Positions 56,730-64,000 of a DNA stretch of 64,000 bases are shown here, in pieces (position 1 is the first letter of the stretch; the number at the start of each line of letters is the position of its first letter). Below the pieces are notes generated by a model, which was given only the letters and a program-made list of their open reading frames with translations, had not been told where the DNA came from and did not search any database. Both the position numbers and the translations under genes were made by a program. The stretch is from contig OZ231128.1 in the NCBI GenBank assembly GCA_965153355.1, positions 34,782,001 through 34,846,000 of the forward strand, in the 5' to 3' direction. The stretch comes from Flaccisagitta enflata. Taxonomy: Eukaryota; Chaetognatha; Sagittoidea; Aphragmophora.

Positions 56730-58483
56730 CAAGCCCAGATACACGGCAATCCAGTCGCGGACGGTTGCGCAGGAGCAGTAATGCGAAAACCGCTTGGAAT
56801 TCAAATATGTGATGGACGGACGGACAGACCGACCAACATAACCTTGGCTTCATAAAAAATGGCGGATTTTTTAAACCTGTGTTAACCATCCTAATTTAAG
56901 AGAAACTAAGGAAAATCGGTGATGGTTGGAAAGCTCTTCAAAAGATCTTTCATTTGAGTCATGTCTGGACATAGTGGCGGTTGAGAAATTACAGTGATTC
57001 AAGGAAAACCTTTACTTTTTTACCCTTACGGTGTGTCATTAAAAAAAGTTCGCTAATAATTTCATTATGACCAAAATGATAGAAGATTTTATCCGATTGC
57101 CTTCAAATTTGCAGTGATGTCTAAATTGTGTGTCTACTGATACCGGTTCAATTTTCATGAGAATCGGATACTTCTTACTATGATTTTTGCATGTTCCTTT
57201 ACTATGCCTCATCCAAATTCTTTAAAAATGATGCAATTTCAAAAAAACTTGCATTTATTTCTGAATTGTTTGAGCTCATTCTCAGTTTACTTCTTTGGAA
57301 GAGGGCCCCAATTATACAGTGGACTACCGCATTTTCGTCACCTGATTTAACGACATTTCGGATTTAACAGCCATGAACAAAATGCTCAATAAAATCCAAT
57401 CACTGAAAAGCTTACAATTTCTAAATGTAATTAATCAGTGATTTTAAATCATTTTTCAATGGTAGTAATATATTTGACGTTTTTTGCATAGAAATTTCAT
57501 TGGCCTAGCCTCACTAGCTTGCCCACAACATCAATTTTAAGTAAAACAAGAATATAAAGTTTGAGCTGAAAAACTCTCATTTCAATCATGATAGTTTTTC
57601 TTAAAATTGCTCTAATTTCTAAACGAATTGAAGTAAAAATGTCTGATTGGTCTCAAATTAAGTATAATTTGAAGATGTTTACATCTGAGACCAATCTGGC
57701 CCCGATTATCAGGCCGTTTGAAAATTTAAGGCAGAATATTGAAAAACAATGTTGATAAAGATATGAGTTTTTGAGCTTCAATTGTAAATACTTGTTTTAC
57801 TTCAATGATAAGCGATAAACTATTTAAAGTCATAGACCAATGAAATTTTTACACAAAAAACGCCAAACATAATACTACAAGAGAAAACTGGTCCCAAATC
57901 ACTGACTTATAGCGTTTAGAAATGTAAGCTTTTTACTTTCCCGACTTTGAGATTGAACACCCTGTATCATCATGAACAAAATGCTCAATAAAATCCAATC
58001 ACTGATTCTTTCAAACCACAGTTTTGCAAACCAACATTGAAATCTTTTGCATGGTAAAAATGATGGTGAAAGTTGTCCAATTTGAATGAATGAATTTTTG
58101 GAGCTGTTGAAGGAAGGTATGCTGTACCACCATTTCAATTTTTATCTCAATCGGATAAGGTTAAGTATGGTTTTTAAAAGATCGTATTCAAGATATGATC
58201 GCTGATACACCGTGAGGGCGAAAAAAGAGAAGTGTTTTTTAAATTGATGTAGCTTCTAAACCATTTGAGCGACAATGTTGCGACACAACTCAAATGGAAG
58301 ATCTTTTGAAGAGCTTTCTAGACATCACCAATTTTCCTTAGTTTCTCTCAAATTAAGTTTGTCAAAGTAGGTTTTAAAAATCCGCCATTTTTCATGACGC
58401 TAAGGTTATTTCAAAAATGTTACGGACCGACCAACAGACCGACCGACCGACAAAGCGGCTTCTAGAGTCGCGTTCACGCGACT
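56730..58483 (+). mobile_element. HA element 12 with a 1.57-kb palindromic interior
   Basis: 5' CAAGCCCAGATACACGGC, GTCGCGGACGGTTGCGCAGG and GTAATGCGAAAACCGCTTGG. 3' GTTACGGACCGACC, GAGTCGCG and a TTCACGCGACT hairpin followed by AAAAA. Between them, about 56840-58412 is one large imperfect palindrome centred near 57665. For example, TTTCATTGGCCTAGCC near 57495 pairs with AGACCAATGAAA near 57840, and CTAAGGAAAATCGGTGATG near 56906 with CATCACCAATTTTCCTTAG near 58325. Either a palindromic element inserted in an HA copy, or cargo. Confidence 0.7.
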
Positions 58484-58675
58484 AAAAAGAGCAAAGAGAA
58501 AAAGAGTAAGGGAAAAAAGAAACATGAGGGGGGGGGGGGGGAATTAAACGCAAAAGGAAAAATTTGAAGGGGGGGATAAAGAGTAAAAAGAGAAAGGTCG
58601 AGGTCGAGGTGGATTTAAAAATGGCTTCGCAGGGAACGAATTTAATTTGAAATTTGAATAATACTGAGACGAGGT

Positions 58676-58936
58676 GATCATGGCAAATGGAGCCTCTTCT
58701 TCCTCTTCTTGTTCTTGTAAAACTTCTTGTTCTTGCTCATCCTCTTTTCTTCTTCTTCTTCTTTCTTCTTCTTTCTCTTTCTTCTTCTTCTTTCTTCTTC
58801 TTCTTCTTTTTCTTCTTCTTCCTCTTCTTTTTCTTTTTCTTTTTCTTTTTCTTTTTCTTTTTCTTTTCTTCTTCTTCTTCTTCTTCTTCTTCTTCTCCTT
58901 CTTCTTTGATCATGGCCAATGGCGCCTCTCCTCTTT
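58676..58936. repeat. (TTC)n array bounded by a ~25-bp direct repeat
   Basis: GATCATGGCAAATGGAGCCT at 58676 and GATCATGGCCAATGGCGCCT at about 58911 flank about 215 bp of TTC and TTTTTC repeats. Confidence 0.85.
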
Positions 58937-59354
58937 TTAGCCTCACCCATCCAATTTAACATGCAGACTTACCCCAAAATTTTTTCGCCGTCCTCTCCAA
59001 TCTCCATCTCCATCACCATACTGCAATACTGCAATAGGATTATCCTCGGTGCATTCTCAGTATTCAATGAGATGATACAGGTCCCACAATCTCTCGTACT
59101 TTATTCAACAATTGACAAGTGATCGCGTCTGGATACTCCAGAGTTGTAACTAATCACTGACGATCCAGGTCTTACAAACTAGATACGATCTACTGCACGA
59201 TCAAAGTGATTCTCGTCTCCAATAGATATGAGAAGAGATAGCTATAAATCGATTATTAGATATAGCTAGATATTGATTTACGATACGATTCAACATTTTT
59301 TTCATAGTCAATGTATTATTGATAAATGTTTACCATGTAACCATTTGTTAAATA

Positions 59355-59355
<1 letters not shown>
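58937..59355. other. Spacer without recognised features
   Basis: Mixed sequence, no gene or repeat unit seen. Confidence 0.4.
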
Positions 59356-59431
<76 letters not shown>

Positions 59432-59447
59432 GTGTGTGTGTGTGTGT
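59356..59447. repeat. (TG)n microsatellite
   Basis: TG array of about 90 bp with one CTG interruption. Confidence 0.95.
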
Positions 59448-59589
59448 TCCACTAAGAAGTGCTGATAGGTCTTTATCATAGTAAATCCAAATTGAACATA
59501 CAGTAGAGTCGCTTTCCTTATATTTGTTATCAATTTAGAGAAATCTATTTTTGAAATCGTTTTTATTCCAAAGGAAAGATCTTAGATAA

Positions 59590-59704
59590 CAAGGCCAAGT
59601 ACGCCAGTAGGTGCAACGTGTGGATCGTCGAACAAATGCATTACAGACCAACCAACCAACCAACCGACGGACACAGCCAGTTATAGAGGTGCTTTGTCGC
59701 ACCT
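59590..59704 (+). mobile_element. HB element 4
   Basis: CAAGGCCAAGTACGCCAGTA, GGTGCAACGTGTGGATCGTC, (CCAA) run, and a GGTGCTTTGTCGCACCT hairpin followed by AAAAA. 115 bp, near consensus. Confidence 0.85.
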
Positions 59705-59937
59705 AAAAATTGGAAAAATCTTAAATTTGAGACAGGATACTTGACATTTGTAACTGTTTAAAGGAAACCAGTCAGTATGAAATTGTTTTTTTTTTAATTT
59801 CAGACATGAATAATTCGTGGCATAAATGAATATTGAATGAAAGACACTATAAATTTAAGAAAGCATAAGCATGAGCCAGTCATTCGACCTCTTTTGTCTG
59901 CTCTTTTACTGTTTTGGGCCCAAATCTGACTGAAAGA

Positions 59938-59940
<3 letters not shown>

Positions 59941-60028
<88 letters not shown>
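59941..60028. repeat. (TC)n microsatellite
   Basis: TC array of about 88 bp. Confidence 0.97.
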
Positions 60029-60030
<2 letters not shown>

Positions 60031-60285
60031 ATTTCTTACCCCATGCTCCATTCACACTTCCTTTTTTCTCTCCATTGTCTCTCCTCGACCTCTCCCTCTC
60101 TTCTCCTTACTAATCCCCTGTCTGTCTCTGTCTGTCTGTCTGTCTGTCTCGTCGGTCTGTCTCGGTGTTGCACACCGGATATCGGTTCACGATGCAGGAA
60201 GGAGTCTCGGTCAGTCTGTCCGATGCGGGTCGATTTTTGCGGAGATTAGTTGTAACCCTGAATCATAGTTCATTTGCAGCGCAAT

Positions 60286-60288
60286 ATT

Positions 60289-60328
<40 letters not shown>

Positions 60329-60376
60329 TTTTTCTTTCTTTCTTTCTTTTCTTTCTTCTCTTTCTTTCTTTCTTTC

Positions 60377-60420
<44 letters not shown>

Positions 60421-60538
60421 GCTTTCTTCTTTCTTTTTCTTTCTTTCTTTTTTTCTTTTTTTTTTCTTTTTTTTTTTCTTTGTTTCTTGTTTGCTTGCTT
60501 AAGCTTGCTTTCTTGCTTGCTTTCTTTTCTTTCGTCAT
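60286..60538. repeat. (TTTC)n microsatellite
   Basis: TTTC array, pure at the left and grading to T-rich and GCTT-containing units at the right. Confidence 0.95.
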
Positions 60539-60572
60539 TTTCTGAATCTATTCTTCTCGCTGTTATCTTTTT

Positions 60573-60736
60573 AGTTGCGGACACGCAACTCTATAAGAGG
60601 CTTTGTCTATCCATCCGTTGGTCCCTCTGTCGGTCCCTCTGTTGGTCCATGGTGATCGAGTTGGAAAGTGTGAAGACGCGCATTTCCGCCCCTGCCCACC
60701 CGTCCACAACTGGTATTGGCCGTGTATACGGCCTTG
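60573..60736 (-). mobile_element. HA element 13
   Basis: T5, AGTTGCGGACACGCAACT hairpin, GCCCCTGCCCACCCGTCC, and GGCCGTGTATACGGCCTTG followed by T. 164 bp; almost the same length and layout as HA element 8. Confidence 0.85.
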
Positions 60737-61256
60737 TTCTTTGTGCACTTCGGCCGTTTCTGGATGTGTCTTGACACAGAGTCAAAAACATTAGCGAACA
60801 GTGCTCTTAAGTTTATTCTGTAGCATTGTAATTAAAGTCTGTAAACAAAGCCCTCTACATTGAACAGACAAAAGGTCTCACTTTGGGGATATGGATGAGG
60901 CACAGTGAGTCAGTTTTTTTAATGGAAAAATGCTGAAAAAAGTGTTTTTTACCGTTTTATTCAGTTACAGCTCCTATGGCATAGGCTATGCAGCAAAGAT
61001 TTTTCTCATTTTTGCCTTTAATGCTTATCCCGATGTTGTATCACTAAAAAAACAGTGGCGGTGGTGCTGGTTTCTCTGTTTTACAAAAAAATGAAGATCA
61101 ATGTTAAGGTGGTCAACTCTCAGCTTTTATATAATCATTCAGCCTAATGACCACTGGCCACTAGAAACCCTAGATTGCCAACCAGAGTTCAAATGTGAAG
61201 TCAAATGTGAAGTGTAATAGTCATAGCGGAAGTGTCATTGTGAGTTTTCCTTAAAA
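60737..61256. other. Spacer without recognised features
   Basis: No gene recognised. AT-rich. Confidence 0.4.
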
Positions 61257-61372
61257 CAAGGCCAAGTAGGCCAATAAGGTGCGACGTGTGGATCATCGAA
61301 CAAATACGTTACAGACCAACAGACCAACCATCCAACGGACACGGCCAATTATAGAGGTGCTTTGTCGCACCC
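61257..61372 (+). mobile_element. HB element 5
   Basis: AAAA, then CAAGGCCAAGTAGGCCAATA, GGTGCGACGTGTGGATCATC, ACGGCCAATTATAGAGGTGC and TTTGTCGCACCC followed by AAAAA. 116 bp. Confidence 0.85.
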
Positions 61373-61663
61373 AAAAATGAGCAATTTTGGCTAAAAACAG
61401 TGAAAAACCTGATATCTATTGATGTGACTGTTGTGCACCCTTCTCTCCTTTTCTTCTTCCTCAAATGATTCATCCATTCGTTCAGTTATTTACTTTGAAA
61501 ATCATTTTTTTACTCTATCCACAATACTTGCCGGTCTCCTATTTCCCCTTTAATGTATCTGTAAATCGCTGTTTTCCAAGCACGTGCTGGTTTTCCCTGC
61601 ACATCATATTCCTGAATCCTTTCTACTCTTAATTTCTACCTTCACGCGATGAAAATTGTCTAG

Positions 61664-61783
<120 letters not shown>

Positions 61784-61885
61784 TAAATGAAAAAACACAG
61801 GAAAAACCTGAAATTGAAAAAAAACGGGAATTGCAGGAAAACCGCTTTGAAAATTGCTTCTGGGAATTTTCCCTCTTTTGGCAAA

Positions 61886-61919
61886 AAAAAAAAAAAAAAA
61901 AAAAAAAAAAGAAAAAAAG
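61886..61919. repeat. Poly-A run
   Basis: A run of about 30 bp with one G. Not preceded by a recognisable retrotransposon. Confidence 0.9.
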
Positions 61920-62256
61920 GAAATAGAAGAATAAGAATTGAAGGGGAAAAATGTTTCAAAATTTGTAAACTTGGTTATTTTGTTTGTTTTGATCAGATTT
62001 TATTGGTTTAGATGTGATTTTTCTTCTTAACAGGTTATTTTGATGAAAGTAAGGATATAAGGCATTGGATTTGGGCATGTATGCGATATTGAAACCGAGA
62101 GATTATATGACCATCGTGAGAGTAGGACAAAAAGTGGAAAAGGCTTTTGTCACGGTTGTTGCGCCTTTTAATGCGTTTTGCAGTCGTGTCCACGCGATTT
62201 CTTATGTCACGCTTTCGTCAGTCGGTCTGCAGGTTCATCACACTTAATGTTTTGAT

Positions 62257-62660
62257 TTTTTAACTGATCTTGATTTTTCTGTCGCTCTCCGTGCCCAGTG
62301 GCAACGCAACAGGCTTTTTCTATAAGAAGCTTTGTCTGTAATCCATTTATCCAACCATCCCTTTTTCCATCTATCAATTTATCCAACCATCCCTCTGTCC
62401 ATCTGTAAGCTAGTCTGTCCAAATGTCAGTCAAACCTAACCTTTTTAGTCGCGGACACGCGACTCTACACCTTTTTTAACTGATCTTGATTTTTCTGTCG
62501 CTCTCCGTGCCCAGTGGCAACGCAACAGGCTTTTTCTATAAGAAGCTTTGTCTGTAATCCATTTATCCAACCATCCCTTTGTCCATCTATCAATTTATCC
62601 AACCATCCCACTGTCCATCTGTAAGCTAGTCTGTCCAAATGTCAGTCAAACCTAACCTTG
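62257..62660. repeat. 216-bp tandem duplication containing an HA end
   Basis: TTTTTAACTGATCTTGATTT through CAAACCTAACCTT occurs at 62257-62443 and again at 62473-62659, offset 216 bp. The joint carries an HA 3' end in inverse. Confidence 0.85.
62447..62660 (-). mobile_element. HA element 14
   Basis: T5, AGTCGCGGACACGCGACT hairpin and CTACACC at the left; AACCTTG followed by TTTA at the right. It has an unusual interior (ATCCATTTATCCAACC repeats). Its interior is the second unit of the 216-bp duplication. Confidence 0.65.
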
Positions 62661-62816
62661 TTTATTTCTAAAAGAGGCTAAACTGACCCTGAGATGGGGA
62701 AAAAGTCATAAGCTTGAAAAACAAGCCCGACCGGGCAACGATGCCGGCTTGTCTCAGCGGGTATTGACTGTGGAAATATGTATGGAGAGACAGAGGGGTG
62801 AAAAGACGCATAAAAA

Positions 62817-64000
<1,184 letters not shown>

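Noticed and set aside
61886-61919. Poly-A tail of a retrotransposon or processed pseudogene
   Set aside because: The sequence before it has no open frame or known 3' end, and no target duplication is seen.

Overview
This is a eukaryotic window dominated by repeats. No host gene can be called with confidence. The only recognisable protein-coding sequence is a decayed non-LTR retrotransposon (LINE) on the minus strand at 2178-5583. It has a CR1/jockey-type ORF1 with a poly-Ala tract and an RGG tail, overlapping by 11 nt an ORF2 with an AP-endonuclease and the start of a reverse transcriptase. Its ORF1 resembles those of metazoan LINEs. Together with the very high load of (CT)n, (GT)n, (GAA)n, (GGT)n and (TTTC)n microsatellites and the lack of compact operon-like coding, this suggests a large, repeat-rich invertebrate animal genome. 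The lineage cannot be fixed from the sequence.
Layout. 1-2177: no gene recognised. 2178-5583: LINE. 6.4-16.8 kb: hairpin-ended elements, a TA-flanked MITE, a 3.1-kb TIR element (11267-14369), and GAT, CT and GA microsatellites. 17-29 kb: more hairpin-ended elements, TTTC and TG microsatellites, a 30-bp VNTR, a second MITE and a GA-rich minisatellite block. 29.7-36.7 kb: a solo copy of a 0.6-kb repeat, long TG, GGT, GAA and CT arrays, and short hairpin-ended elements. 37-45.3 kb: an 81-bp VNTR, a run of back-to-back HC elements, and a 3.7-kb TIR element with two other elements nested in it. 45.8-64 kb: microsatellites, a terminal-direct-repeat element nested in an HC element, and many HC, HA and HB copies.
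The main result is a set of related short element families, here called HA, HB and HC, with at least 35 copies or fragments in 64 kb. They lack coding capacity. Most begin with a short hairpin, often CAAGGCC or CAAGCCC, and end in a stable hairpin directly followed by an A-tract. They carry variable cargo between these ends: simple spacers, 10-bp or 20-21-bp minisatellite arrays, or a 1.57-kb palindrome. Copies of the host sequence elsewhere in the window act as empty sites and show that at least two HA insertions went into A/T tracts. In about half of the HC elements the minisatellite reverses orientation midway, so the whole element can fold on itself. The closest known architectures are Helentron-derived non-autonomous elements (DINE-1/HINE type) and Foldback elements. 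No transposase is present to decide between them.
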